From: Bacillus pumilus
GTDB lineage: Bacteria > Bacillota > Bacilli > Bacillales > Bacillaceae
DNA length: 64,000 bases
Direction: 5' to 3'
Assembly: GCF_024498355.1 (NCBI RefSeq)
Contig: NZ_CP101833.1
Location: 1,097,001-1,161,000 of the forward strand
Under the pieces are notes generated by a model that saw nothing but the letters and a program-made list of their open reading frames with translations, was not told the origin of the DNA and searched no databases. This document shows positions 46,834 to 54,379 of this stretch, piece after piece (positions within the stretch are counted from its first letter, which is position 1; the number at the start of each line of letters is the position of its first letter). Position numbers and translations under genes: made by a program.

Positions 46834-47856
46834 ATGAACGCAGCGATCATGGATAATGGGAAGCTTATACGAATTACACATCATCTAACGAAAAGTCGGC
46901 TAGAGCATGTAAGGGCTACGTGTAAATTTTATTGTCCTGAATGCAGGCAGGAGGTGCAATTAAAGTTAGGCGAGCACCGTGTCTATCATTTTGCACATAA
47001 ACAGCTGACAGCATGTCCGTTAGCTGCTTCAGGCGAAACGGTTTATCATCAGGCGGGGAAGGCTGCCATCAAGGATTGGCTCACTAGGCTTGGACATGAA
47101 CCGGTGATGGAGAAGTATGTTTCAAAGGTTCAGCAGCGCCCTGATGTGACCGTCGCTATAGGTGATGCAGGCTATGCGATCGAATTTCAGTGTGCGAATA
47201 TTTCGCAGCAAGAGCTGCGGAAAAGAACAGAAGGTCTCCGTGCAGCAGGGCTCTTTCCTATATGGATCATAGGTGCAAATCGTTTAAAAAGAACATCTAC
47301 CCAGCTCTTTTCTTTCTCCTCCATTCATTGGGGAATCTTAAGGCAAACGAAGAAAAGGAGACTGATTTTTTACTGTCCGATCCAGCAAATGTTTCTCCAT
47401 CTTGATCAAATCCTTGTGTTTCAGCCCACGAAAATATGTGCCACAATGACCGTCAGACCGCCTTCAGCATATCGTCAACTTTCGGCACTTCTATATCCTT
47501 CCTTGAGCAAGCGTCCATTAAACAAGCAATGGCTTAGGTGTATTCAGCAATTTAGGCAGAGGCCTCCTGGCATTTTATCAAATGAAAGTAAGCGTTTGAG
47601 AAACATTTTTTATGAGCATCACCATACGGCATTTCCGTTTTTGCCATCTGAATTATTTATCCCGCTGACAGAAGCGTATATCTTTTCAAGTCCCGTTTAT
47701 GTCTGGCAGGGATGTCTATATGATTGGATGGTTAGAAAAAGAGGAAGAGGGCCAGTGACCATTCAACACCTAATAAAAGAAATCTATCGGTGTGTGCAGG
47801 CAAAAGAAGTGAAGCTCCGATATGCAGGTGTCTCAATAAAGAAGTCAAAGAGGTGA
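46834..47856 (+). CDS. coiA: Competence protein CoiA, apparently frameshifted near the 3' end
   Basis: CoiA is a competence protein of nuclease-like fold needed for processing DNA after uptake in transformable Firmicutes. The 340-residue frame has an N-terminal CxxC pair (CKFYCPECRQ) that looks like a zinc site, a RVYHFAHK element, and a restriction-nuclease-like core, MEKYV-17-YAIEFQCANI, with the acidic and glutamine residues expected there. The frame ends after AGVSIKKSKR, while a neighbouring frame continues for some 50 codons with helix-rich sequence. Joining the frames gives about 387 residues, close to my recollection of the B. subtilis protein. It has a ComK box. The start ATG follows AAGGGGCG. 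Confidence 0.8.
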   Translation: MNAAIMDNGKLIRITHHLTKSRLEHVRATCKFYCPECRQEVQLKLGEHRVYHFAHKQLTACPLAASGETVYHQAGKAAIKDWLTRLGHEPVMEKYVSKVQQRPDVTVAIGDAGYAIEFQCANISQQELRKRTEGLRAAGLFPIWIIGANRLKRTSTQLFSFSSIHWGILRQTKKRRLIFYCPIQQMFLHLDQILVFQPTKICATMTVRPPSAYRQLSALLYPSLSKRPLNKQWLRCIQQFRQRPPGILSNESKRLRNIFYEHHHTAFPFLPSELFIPLTEAYIFSSPVYVWQGCLYDWMVRKRGRGPVTIQHLIKEIYRCVQAKEVKLRYAGVSIKKSKR

Positions 47857-47996
47857 TCACCGCATATGTAAAGGTACTTGTCTGCCAAGGGTTTTTACAC
47901 ATGACGAAAGAGGGTAATTATGAAGTAACGTCGAATCAAATGCCAATCCGAACAATAGATGAAGTGTTAAAACGAGATGCTTTCTTATTTCATTAG
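47832..47996 (+). pseudogene. coiA: Out-of-frame C-terminal part of coiA
   Basis: In the frame shifted by one base the sequence reads LNKEVKEVITAYVKVLVCQG and continues to a stop 140 bases after the coiA stop. The segment is helical with a winged-helix-like ending (FLHMTKEGNYEV) and has no start site of its own. A single-base loss between about 47800 and 47856 would explain both frames. Confidence 0.6.
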
Positions 47997-48210
47997 CATG
48001 TTTCATGCCCACTTTGATCATGATAAGAAAAAGGTGGTGCTGCTATTGAATAGAAAGAAACGCTTTTTTCTCATTTTTTTAGCCTGTTTGGTATTTATTT
48101 CTGCATATGATTTGACAAATATAGTTCAAAACAAAGAAGATAAATACAACACCAATTTCTTTCACTTTCCGAAAGGTTGGTTTAACACAACTCATGCAAG
48201 GGGGATTCAT

Positions 48211-50037
48211 ATGACTTCACAAAGCAAAAACAACCATTTACCAGACAGAAGCGAAGTAAAAGAAGAAAACAAATGGCGTCTTGAAGATATTTTTGAAAGC
48301 GTCGATTCATGGAGCAAGGAATTCGAAGCTGTAAAAAAAGAAATTCCTAAGCTAGCCCAATTTAAAGGCAAGCTGGCTCATTCTGCTGATGTCCTGTATG
48401 AAGCCCTAACATTTCAGGATCAACTTTCTGAAAAGCTTGGCAAGCTTTATACATATGCGCACATGAAATACGATGAAGATACAACAAATTCATCATTTCA
48501 GGCATTAAATGATAAGGCGTCCAATTTATTTACACAGCTGTCTAGTACATCTGCTTATATTGTTCCTGAGATTTTATCGATTCAAGAAGATAAACTGCAG
48601 CAATTTATTCTGGAAAAAGAAGAATTAAAACTTTATTCTCACGCTCTCGAAGAAATTAACAAAGAGCGCCCACATATTTTAAGTGAGGAGCAAGAAGCTT
48701 TATTAGCTGAGGCCTCTGAACCTCTCTCATCTTCATCCACAACTTTTAGTATGTTTAACAATGCCGATATTTCGTTCCCTTCTGTAAAGGATGAGAATGG
48801 GGAAGAAAAGAAAATCACCCACGGCAACTTCATCACATTTTTAAACAGTGATGATCGTGAAGTGAGAAAGAATGCTTTCAAAGCTGTGTATAAAACATAT
48901 GATCAGTATAAGAATACACTTGCTTCTACACTGAGCGGTTCGATTAAAAAAGATAATTTTTATGCGAAAGTACGAAATTACAAATCTGCAAGAGAAGCAG
49001 CACTATCAAGAAATAGCATTCCAGAAGAAGTGTATGACAATCTAATTGATACAGTTCATCAATACTTACCGTTATTACACCGTTATATTGAATTACGTAA
49101 AAAGGTATTAAAGCTTGATGAAGTGCACAATTATGACTTGTATACACCACTTGTGAAAGATGCTGGCATGAAGTTAACCTACGATGAAGCAAAGGATTAT
49201 ATGCTGAAAGGGTTATCGCCATTAGGGGAAGAATATGTGTCCGTGTTAAAAGAAGGACTCAACAATCGCTGGGTAGACGTTTATGAGAATAAAGGGAAAC
49301 GAAGCGGTGCGTATTCATCAGGAAGCTATGGTACCAATCCATATATCCTGATGAACTGGCAAAATAATATTGATAATTTATTTACACTGGCTCATGAATT
49401 TGGGCACTCTGTCCATAGCTACTATACAAGAAAGCACCAGCCTTATCCTTATGGAAACTACAGTATTTTTGTAGCTGAAGTGGCTTCCACAACAAATGAA
49501 GCGTTACTAGGCGAATATTTGCTAAATCATTTAGAGGATAAAAAGCAGCGTTTGTATGTGTTAAATCACTTGTTAGAAGGGTTTAGAGGAACGGTATTCA
49601 GACAAACGATGTTTGCTGAGTTTGAGCATCTTATTCATGTGAAAGCGCAAGAAGGAGAGGCATTAACGCCAGAGTTCATGACGAACCTTTATTACGACCT
49701 GAATAAGAAATATTTTGGCGACGGCATGGTTGTTGATAAGGAAATCGGATTAGAATGGACGAGAATCCCTCATTTCTATTACAACTATTATGTGTACCAA
49801 TATGCGACAGGCTATAGTGCGGCGCAGGCATTAAGCAAGCAAATATTAGCAGAAGGTAAACCTGCGGTGGAGCGTTATACAGATTTCCTTAAAGCAGGAA
49901 GCTCTGATTACCCAATCAATGTGCTGAAAAAAGCAGGTGTTGATATGGCATCTAAGGAACCAATTGAAGCAGCTTGTCAATTGTTCGAAGAAAAACTCAA
50001 AGAAATGGAAGAACTCATCTCAAAAACGGGTGAGTAA
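48211..50037 (+). CDS. pepF: Oligoendopeptidase F (M3 family)
   Basis: PepF cleaves oligopeptides in the cytoplasm. The 608-residue zinc peptidase has HEFGHSVHS (HExxH near residue 394) with the downstream EVASTTNE glutamate. The N-terminal half follows the family pattern (WRLEDIFES, YTYAHMKYDEDT). AAGGGGG lies six bases before the chosen ATG. The frame stays open for 78 codons further upstream and includes a TTG behind AAGGTGGTG and a membrane-segment-like stretch, so a longer form cannot be excluded. It is near opp and app, consistent with peptide recycling. Confidence 0.9.
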   Translation: MTSQSKNNHLPDRSEVKEENKWRLEDIFESVDSWSKEFEAVKKEIPKLAQFKGKLAHSADVLYEALTFQDQLSEKLGKLYTYAHMKYDEDTTNSSFQALNDKASNLFTQLSSTSAYIVPEILSIQEDKLQQFILEKEELKLYSHALEEINKERPHILSEEQEALLAEASEPLSSSSTTFSMFNNADISFPSVKDENGEEKKITHGNFITFLNSDDREVRKNAFKAVYKTYDQYKNTLASTLSGSIKKDNFYAKVRNYKSAREAALSRNSIPEEVYDNLIDTVHQYLPLLHRYIELRKKVLKLDEVHNYDLYTPLVKDAGMKLTYDEAKDYMLKGLSPLGEEYVSVLKEGLNNRWVDVYENKGKRSGAYSSGSYGTNPYILMNWQNNIDNLFTLAHEFGHSVHSYYTRKHQPYPYGNYSIFVAEVASTTNEALLGEYLLNHLEDKKQRLYVLNHLLEGFRGTVFRQTMFAEFEHLIHVKAQEGEALTPEFMTNLYYDLNKKYFGDGMVVDKEIGLEWTRIPHFYYNYYVYQYATGYSAAQALSKQILAEGKPAVERYTDFLKAGSSDYPINVLKKAGVDMASKEPIEAACQLFEEKLKEMEELISKTGE

Positions 50038-50044
50038 TGAAAAG

Positions 50045-50096
50045 ACTTCTGTCAGACGTGTGAGTGCAAGCTCATCTTTTGACAGGAGTTTTTTTC
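50045..50096 (+). terminator. Terminator after pepF
   Basis: ACTTCTGTCA and TGACAGGAGT form a 10-bp stem with an inner TGAG/CTCA helix and are followed by T7. Confidence 0.8.
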
Positions 50097-50110
50097 TGAT
50101 CATAAAAAAA

Positions 50111-50129
50111 GACCTCTCATGAGGAGGTC
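50111..50129 (-). terminator. First copy of a duplicated hairpin, terminator for yizD
   Basis: GACCTC and GAGGTC flank TCATGAG, with A7 on the left, so on the minus strand it ends in a T run. A near copy lies at 50287-50308. The 155 bases between the copies form a repeat element with inverted ends. Confidence 0.7.
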
Positions 50130-50130
50130 G

Positions 50131-50285
50131 CAGATTGTTGACAAAGGGCTAAAATGAACTTTATTTTAGCCCTTTGTCTTCTTTTGAAGTCTAGGAAGGA
50201 CGAGTACCGGAGCGGAGCGAATTTGACATTCGTGAGCACCGGCACGCAGGACTGACACCGAATGCGAGGGTTTGTCTACACGCTG
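50131..50285. repeat. 155-bp repeat element with terminal inverted repeats
   Basis: The ends CAGATTGTTGACAAA and TTTGTCTACACGCTG are inverted repeats matching at 12 of 15 positions. Inside are a stem-loop (AAAGGGCTAAAAT with ATTTTAGCCCTTT) and a GC-rich core (about 50190-50270) with further pairings such as CGAAT/ATTCG and CCGG repeats, unlike the AT-rich surroundings. It contains no reading frame. It is flanked by two near-identical hairpins of 19 and 22 bases. A 24-base match lies at 20928-20951. It behaves like a small non-coding mobile or structured element. Confidence 0.65.
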
Positions 50286-50286
50286 A

Positions 50287-50308
50287 GACCTCTTCTCATG
50301 AGGAGGTC
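50287..50308. repeat. Second copy of the duplicated hairpin
   Basis: It reads GACCTCTTCTCATGAGGAGG and equals the hairpin at 50111-50129 apart from three extra bases. It lies 15 bases after the yizD stop on the minus strand but has no T run there; the T run belongs to the first copy. Confidence 0.7.
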
Positions 50309-50322
50309 GTTCTTGCACATCA

Positions 50323-50496
50323 TCAACCTTTAAATCCTTTAAAGGTCTTACGGTGGTTCATACGATAGAGCGTAAAGAAAATGGAAGCAAATAAGAGCGG
50401 AGACGTCAGATAAAGAGGCAGCATTTTCATTAAGCCTAATATATTTAAAAAGAAACATAAGCCAATGGCAACAAATCCAATGGTTGTGCTGCGCAT
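50323..50496 (-). CDS. yizD: Small membrane protein YizD
   Basis: The minus strand encodes 57 residues with two hydrophobic segments (about residues 4-23 and 26-43) and a basic C-terminus ending FKGFKG. GGAGGG lies six bases before the ATG. The position between pepF and roxS/spxH is that of yizD in B. subtilis, which supports the name. Function unknown. Downstream of it is the duplicated hairpin, which probably ends its transcript. Confidence 0.75.
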   Translation of the reverse strand: MRSTTIGFVAIGLCFFLNILGLMKMLPLYLTSPLLFASIFFTLYRMNHRKTFKGFKG

Positions 50497-50588
50497 GCAA
50501 ATCCCTCCATTTTTTCGTTACTTTCACTATATGAAAGTGACAACCCTCTTATGTTTTGTGACAAAAATATGAACATATAGCATATCGG

Positions 50589-50618
50589 TTGTCATAAGTC
50601 GACAAAATTTGATATACT
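50589..50618 (+). promoter_or_regulatory. roxS promoter
   Basis: TTGTCA and TATACT are spaced by 18 bases. Upstream, TTTTGTGACAAAAATATGAA (from about 50554) resembles ResD-type sites; in B. subtilis roxS is activated by ResD. Confidence 0.65.
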
Positions 50619-50622
50619 ACAG

Positions 50623-50640
50623 ATGTGAAATTAATCACAT
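50623..50640 (+). promoter_or_regulatory. Rex box at the roxS start
   Basis: ATGTGAAATTAATCACAT has arms ATGTGA and TCACAT, close to the Rex operator. It covers the expected transcription start, so NADH-responsive Rex can repress the sRNA. It is at the same time the conserved 5' end of the RNA. Confidence 0.7.
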
Positions 50641-50745
50641 ACAAACATTACCCCTTTGTTTGACCGTGAAAAATTTCTCCCATCCCCTTTGTTGTCGTTA
50701 AGACATAGTGAAACCGCGCTTATCCCGGCGCGGTTTCTTCGTGTT
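50625..50745 (+). ncRNA. roxS: RoxS (RsaE) regulatory sRNA
   Basis: RoxS is a conserved sRNA of Bacillus and Staphylococcus that represses or adjusts central-metabolism mRNAs by pairing through C-rich loops. Two such regions are present, ACCCCTTTGTTTG (about 50650) and TCCCATCCCCTTTGTTG (about 50679), both near-identical to RsaE, as is the 5' start GTGAAATTAATCACAT. The RNA ends in a perfect 10-bp hairpin GAAACCGCGC with its complement (50710-50737) and a T-rich tail. Length about 120 bases fits. It lies between yizD and spxH as in B. subtilis. The exact 5' end is inferred from the promoter. Confidence 0.92.
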
Positions 50746-50783
50746 AAAAAAACAGAACAAATGTTCTTGTGTGAGGTAAAGAA

Positions 50784-50808
50784 AAAACACGGGTCAGCAC
50801 CCATGTTC
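50784..50808 (-). terminator. Terminator after spxH
   Basis: GGGT and ACCC, extended by AACA/TGTT with one mismatch, precede a T6 run on the minus strand. The hairpin overlaps the spxH stop codon. Confidence 0.65.
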
Positions 50809-51705
50809 ATTCTCACAGCGGTAGACGTCAAGATCTGAATGGCTTTCATCTTCTTTATAGCGCCAAAACATTTCTTGATGTACTTGTACACGTTCTACCT
50901 TTTTGGCGAAAGCCAGCTTCTTCATTTTTCGTTCAACTTCTTCAAGCGTCAAGTCATATACTACGGCAATCTCTTTTGCAGAGGCAAATTGAAAGTAAGC
51001 AATAAACCATTCAATCGGAGGTCGTTCTGAAGGTGTAGGTTTTTCACCAATCATTTCAAAGAGAATTTCCTCGTATATATCATAAGAGTAAGCACCTGAA
51101 ATCTTTAATCCTTCATCTCCGTTAATCGTATTAAAAAACGCGAAGGTAGGGAGCTCAGATACGTCCATCTCAGCTGCGATTTTCATATCACATTGTAATG
51201 CTTTGACAGCACTTTGAGAATGGATATCCCGCTGGAACTCCTCAATGTCCAGTCCGGCACTTTTTGCATTTTCCAGCAAGACATGTTCACTTGTGACATC
51301 TTGCTGATGACAAAAAAGGGATTCTTGAATGAGACGTAAAAATTTCATTCCACATTTTCTGCCTTGAAGCTCAGCTGCTTTTAGTGCGAGCGAGGCGAGA
51401 TAAGGTGATGTCACAATTTGTTCAGACAGCATTTGTTCTTTTTTAGTCTGAGTTTTGGTGGCAAATTTCCCCCATGCTTCTGTCAGCAAATGCTTTTTTC
51501 TTTTCCGGTTCAATGCATTAATACTCGAACTTGTGACCGTTCGTAAAGTGAAGAAACGGCCATACTTCATCTTCAATTTTTTAATTGATGGCTCCAATAA
51601 CCAGCAGTCTGGGCTGAGAGGATCAATGAATACATAGATTTCAATCGGCTTTTGAGGATGTCCGTGACAGTGTGAGAAATATTGATCGTGCTGATTGCAG
51701 CTCAA
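50794..51705 (-). CDS. spxH: SpxH (YjbH), adaptor for Spx degradation by ClpXP
   Basis: SpxH binds Spx and speeds its degradation by ClpXP. The 303-residue DsbA/thioredoxin-like protein has the N-terminal histidine-rich HCHGHP (residues 13-18) expected of the family, the IYVFIDPLSPDCWLLEPSIK fold entry, SAVKALQCDMKIAAEMDVSE and the C-terminal helical half. The first cysteine of the usual CxxC is serine here (S-P-D-C). It starts with TTG whose last bases overlap the yjbI stop (TTGA), so the two genes are coupled. AAAGGACGG precedes it. yjbH and yjbI form the same pair in B. subtilis. Confidence 0.92.
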   Translation of the reverse strand: MSCNQHDQYFSHCHGHPQKPIEIYVFIDPLSPDCWLLEPSIKKLKMKYGRFFTLRTVTSSSINALNRKRKKHLLTEAWGKFATKTQTKKEQMLSEQIVTSPYLASLALKAAELQGRKCGMKFLRLIQESLFCHQQDVTSEHVLLENAKSAGLDIEEFQRDIHSQSAVKALQCDMKIAAEMDVSELPTFAFFNTINGDEGLKISGAYSYDIYEEILFEMIGEKPTPSERPPIEWFIAYFQFASAKEIAVVYDLTLEEVERKMKKLAFAKKVERVQVHQEMFWRYKEDESHSDLDVYRCENEHGC

Positions 51706-52100
51706 GATCGTCCGTCCTTTTCAGGTGTTTGATTGACCATATGACGAGCCGTCAGAGAAAGCCGCTCAAATAAAAAGTCACGAATATCGCCGGTTAGTCC
51801 TACTTGATCCATTGCATCCTCCATGCATTCAAGCCATGCGTCAGCCCGCTCCTCCGTAATCGGAAAAGGGAGATGTCTCGCCCGCAGCATGGGGTGACCA
51901 TGCTCGTCTGTATAAAGCGGGGGTCCGCCTAAATATTGAGTTAGAAACTGTTTTTGTTTTCTTGCTGTTTCTTTTAAGTCATCCGGGAAAATAGGATGAA
52001 GCAAGGGATGACACTTTACATTTTCATAAAAAGTATCAACAAGTTGCGATAGAAGTTCCTCTCCAACCGCTTCGTAAGGTGCGTTAAACGATTGTACCAT
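51702..52100 (-). CDS. yjbI: Truncated hemoglobin YjbI (group II)
   Basis: The 132-residue heme protein is a group II truncated hemoglobin. It has the YENVKCHPLLHPIFP segment with the distal-side tyrosine, the LGGPPLYTDEHGHPMLRARH stretch (cited here to its twentieth residue) with the proximal histidine in RARHLPF, and the W-LECM helix G. Likely roles are NO or peroxide handling; in B. subtilis it is needed for full SpxH function in some conditions. AAAGGAG precedes the ATG. It overlaps spxH by four bases. Confidence 0.92.
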   Translation of the reverse strand: MVQSFNAPYEAVGEELLSQLVDTFYENVKCHPLLHPIFPDDLKETARKQKQFLTQYLGGPPLYTDEHGHPMLRARHLPFPITEERADAWLECMEDAMDQVGLTGDIRDFLFERLSLTARHMVNQTPEKDGRS

Positions 52101-52352
52101 GTTGACTACTCCTTTTACTCGTAGCTAATAGGATGGCTCACCCTATTGCGAATTTCATTTATTTCAAAAGTGATATTCAGTTTATTCTATTTTGTTGTTT
52201 CTATTCTTGTATACTTATTTTAACAACCTCAACTCAATTCCACAAACAAACCGCTTTGGCCTATTGGAAATACAGAGAGAGAGAGGGGTTCCGTGATCAA
52301 TTGACCATATCATAACACATTCAGTCAAAAAAGGGTGAAAAGCGACATACAA

Positions 52353-52381
52353 AAAACCGAAGAGGTTATTCTCTTCGGTTT
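52353..52381 (-). terminator. Terminator after the lytic transglycosylase gene
   Basis: AAACCGAAGAG and CTCTTCGGTTT close a six-base loop; on the minus strand it ends in a T run. It overlaps the stop codon. The 250 bases between it and yjbI are AT-rich, and I see no gene in them. Confidence 0.85.
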
Positions 52382-53144
52382 AGGCATAATATTGAGCTGT
52401 GATTTTCTTTACATAATTTTGTGTCTCTTTAAATGGGGGAATGCCTCCGTATTTATCTACGTTTCCTGAGCCTGCGTTATAGGCAGCTAAGGCGAGTGAG
52501 ACATTTCCATTATATTTCTGAAGCATTTGTTTTAAATACTTCGTACCGCCTTCAATGTTTTGGGACGCATCAAAGGCATTGCTCACGCCAAGTGATTTAG
52601 CAGTAGACGGCATGAGCTGCATGAGCCCAAGCGCACCTGCATGACTGACAGCATTCGAGCGATAGCCGGATTCTTGCTTGATGACAGCGTGGATCAACTT
52701 CTCTGGGACGCCATGTTTTTCAGCCATTTGTGACACGATCTGATTCACCTCTTTTGATGAACCGCTTGAGACCGCTTTTTGAAGCGGCGGCGCATAGCTG
52801 TTGTTTAAGACGTTTCCAATGCCATTCGCCGTATTTAATTGAGCGTCATCTGCATATAAAGACTGGGCTTGAAGCTGTTCACTGCCGGCGATGGCAGATA
52901 GGTATGGATTCGTACGCGCATATTGTGTGTTCGGAGCCGTTGATGGGTCCGTTCCCATAAAAGCAGAGATTGAGAGCGGGAGACGTGATAGTTCTGATCC
53001 GCCTAAAAAATCTTGCAAAAGCGACTGGAATGAAGCTTGAGCGCTCGATTCTTGGCCAGTCGGCATTTGCGATTGCCCGTTATCCGATTGTAACGTTTTG
53101 AGCGCTTGAAGCTGCATAAAGGATTGAAGTTGATTGACGTTCAT
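52380..53144 (-). CDS. cwlQ: Lytic transglycosylase (CwlQ/YjbJ)
   Basis: The C-terminal 110 residues form an SLT lytic transglycosylase domain that cleaves the glycan strand of peptidoglycan: catalytic Glu158 in [20 protein letters not shown], and [12 protein letters not shown]. The N-terminal 140 residues are low-complexity, glutamine and serine rich, with no signal peptide I can see. The protein has 254 residues, longer than the 181 I recall for B. subtilis CwlQ, which is bifunctional (muramidase and transglycosylase). The second of two ATG codons was chosen because GGAGG is six bases away. It is followed upstream by yjbK in the same direction. Confidence 0.85.
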   Translation of the reverse strand: MNVNQLQSFMQLQALKTLQSDNGQSQMPTGQESSAQASFQSLLQDFLGGSELSRLPLSISAFMGTDPSTAPNTQYARTNPYLSAIAGSEQLQAQSLYADDAQLNTANGIGNVLNNSYAPPLQKAVSSGSSKEVNQIVSQMAEKHGVPEKLIHAVIKQESGYRSNAVSHAGALGLMQLMPSTAKSLGVSNAFDASQNIEGGTKYLKQMLQKYNGNVSLALAAYNAGSGNVDKYGGIPPFKETQNYVKKITAQYYA

Positions 53145-53165
53145 CATGTTCCTCCTTCAAGGAAT

Positions 53166-53744
53166 TCATCTATTCTGTGTTTTCATTTTTTCTTCATAAA
53201 AACGTACGACTTTGTTTTTCGTGTTTCGTACAGGAATTTGGAATTTTTGGAGCAATGCGGAGAATGCGGTTTGTCCGATTTCCAGGTCGCTCACTTCAAA
53301 TTCAAGTTCATAGTCCTCTACTGTTAAATATCGGCTGTGATCCAAAACAATTAAGCCTTCTTTGATCATTTTTTCTGCTCTCGACGTTTCAAGTGAACCA
53401 AAATACACAATTTGATTCTTTTGAATGTTCAGATGGTCTAACCTGTCAGCCACTTCGCCTTCTGGTAGCTGAAAATCGTCAAGGCTTGAAGGAGGAGCGA
53501 TCGTTTGGTGGGTTTCAAGCAAGCCTATCTCGTGTGGTTCCTTTAACGTGAGGACCCATTTGCCGTCTTTTTCTCTCATCCTTAATGCAGCAAATTGAGA
53601 TTTTATATCAAATTGAGGTGTATCAAAGTAATAGTTGGTTTGAGTGCGGAAATCAGCATCCTTCAATTGAAAATATTGTTTTAGCTGTTCAAATTCTTCT
53701 TTCAGTAATAATTGCTTTAGTTCGATTTCAATTTCCTGTGCCAC
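53166..53744 (-). CDS. yjbK: CYTH domain protein YjbK
   Basis: The 192-residue protein is a CYTH (triphosphate tunnel) domain with the EIEIELK (ExExK) N-terminal motif at residues 4-10 and a series of paired basic and acidic strands (LRMREKDGKWVLTLKEP, YELEFEVSDLEIG). Such proteins hydrolyse or bind triphosphates with divalent metals. It precedes the lytic transglycosylase gene by 18 bases and probably shares its transcript. It is divergent from yjbL; the yjbK-yjbL gap of 230 bases has no secure promoter. Confidence 0.85.
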   Translation of the reverse strand: MAQEIEIELKQLLLKEEFEQLKQYFQLKDADFRTQTNYYFDTPQFDIKSQFAALRMREKDGKWVLTLKEPHEIGLLETHQTIAPPSSLDDFQLPEGEVADRLDHLNIQKNQIVYFGSLETSRAEKMIKEGLIVLDHSRYLTVEDYELEFEVSDLEIGQTAFSALLQKFQIPVRNTKNKVVRFYEEKMKTQNR

Positions 53745-53980
53745 TTTAACATCAACCTTTCATTTAGAGGAAATATTCATATTGTACATGATGTGTGTTC
53801 TCTATGTAAAAGTCTGTTTTTTTCTTTATTAAGTCCTTTAACATGTGCCAACATTTAGGCTGAATGGTGTGAAATGTTCATATAAAAGAAGAAAACGGCA
53901 TTTTCGCAAAAAGTTCGGTTTATCAATATTGAACTTGATATGATAAAATAAAGCTGTACTTTGTTGTAAAGGAGATCATG

Positions 53981-54346
53981 ATGCAAAACAGAATTGAAAT
54001 CACAGAAGCAACTTTAAAAGAAGACAGGCTGATTTTGACGATCCAGTCAGAGGAGCAAATTCAAAAAGCAAAAGCATCAGGACAAATGCTTGTTGATTCT
54101 GATCACTTTGCGTTCGTTTACATACTCGAAACCGAGGAGTCTTTTATGTATCTTATTTTAGGGGAACATACATGGGCTCCATTAAAAGAAGCAATGAATC
54201 TTGACATCCCTGTCTATTTGGCGGCGGAAGAACAATCGTTAGAACTCATTCAACTTCATCAGGAATTAAACTATTTAATTGACAATATTAAAGACAATGC
54301 CAATTACGGAGATATGGAAGAGAAAGTGAAGAGCACATTCCTCTGA
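53981..54346 (+). CDS. yjbL: YjbL (UPF0738)
   Basis: The 121-residue protein is acidic and cytoplasmic; it belongs to UPF0738, function unknown. It starts MQNRIEITEATLKEDRL and contains YILETEESFMYLILGEHTW (cited by its ends, YILETEE and LGEHTW). The second of two adjacent ATG codons fits the AAAGGAG spacing better. It heads a plus-strand group with yjbM, nadK and yjbO. Confidence 0.82.
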   Translation: MQNRIEITEATLKEDRLILTIQSEEQIQKAKASGQMLVDSDHFAFVYILETEESFMYLILGEHTWAPLKEAMNLDIPVYLAAEEQSLELIQLHQELNYLIDNIKDNANYGDMEEKVKSTFL

Positions 54347-54379
54347 AATAATTAGGTATTTGGAATTGGGGGAAATTTC

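Noticed and set aside
50190..50270. GC-rich core of the 155-bp repeat as a tRNA or other known structural RNA
   Set aside because: It lacks the TTCGA loop and acceptor pairing, and I cannot match it to a known RNA family.
52101..52352. A short plus-strand frame upstream of yjbI
   Set aside because: It has no ribosome site and unusual codon use, and lies in AT-rich intergenic DNA.
53880..53960. Inverted repeat AAGTTC and GAACTT before yjbL as an operator
   Set aside because: The arms are only six bases with a loop of about 14, and no promoter could be fixed relative to them.
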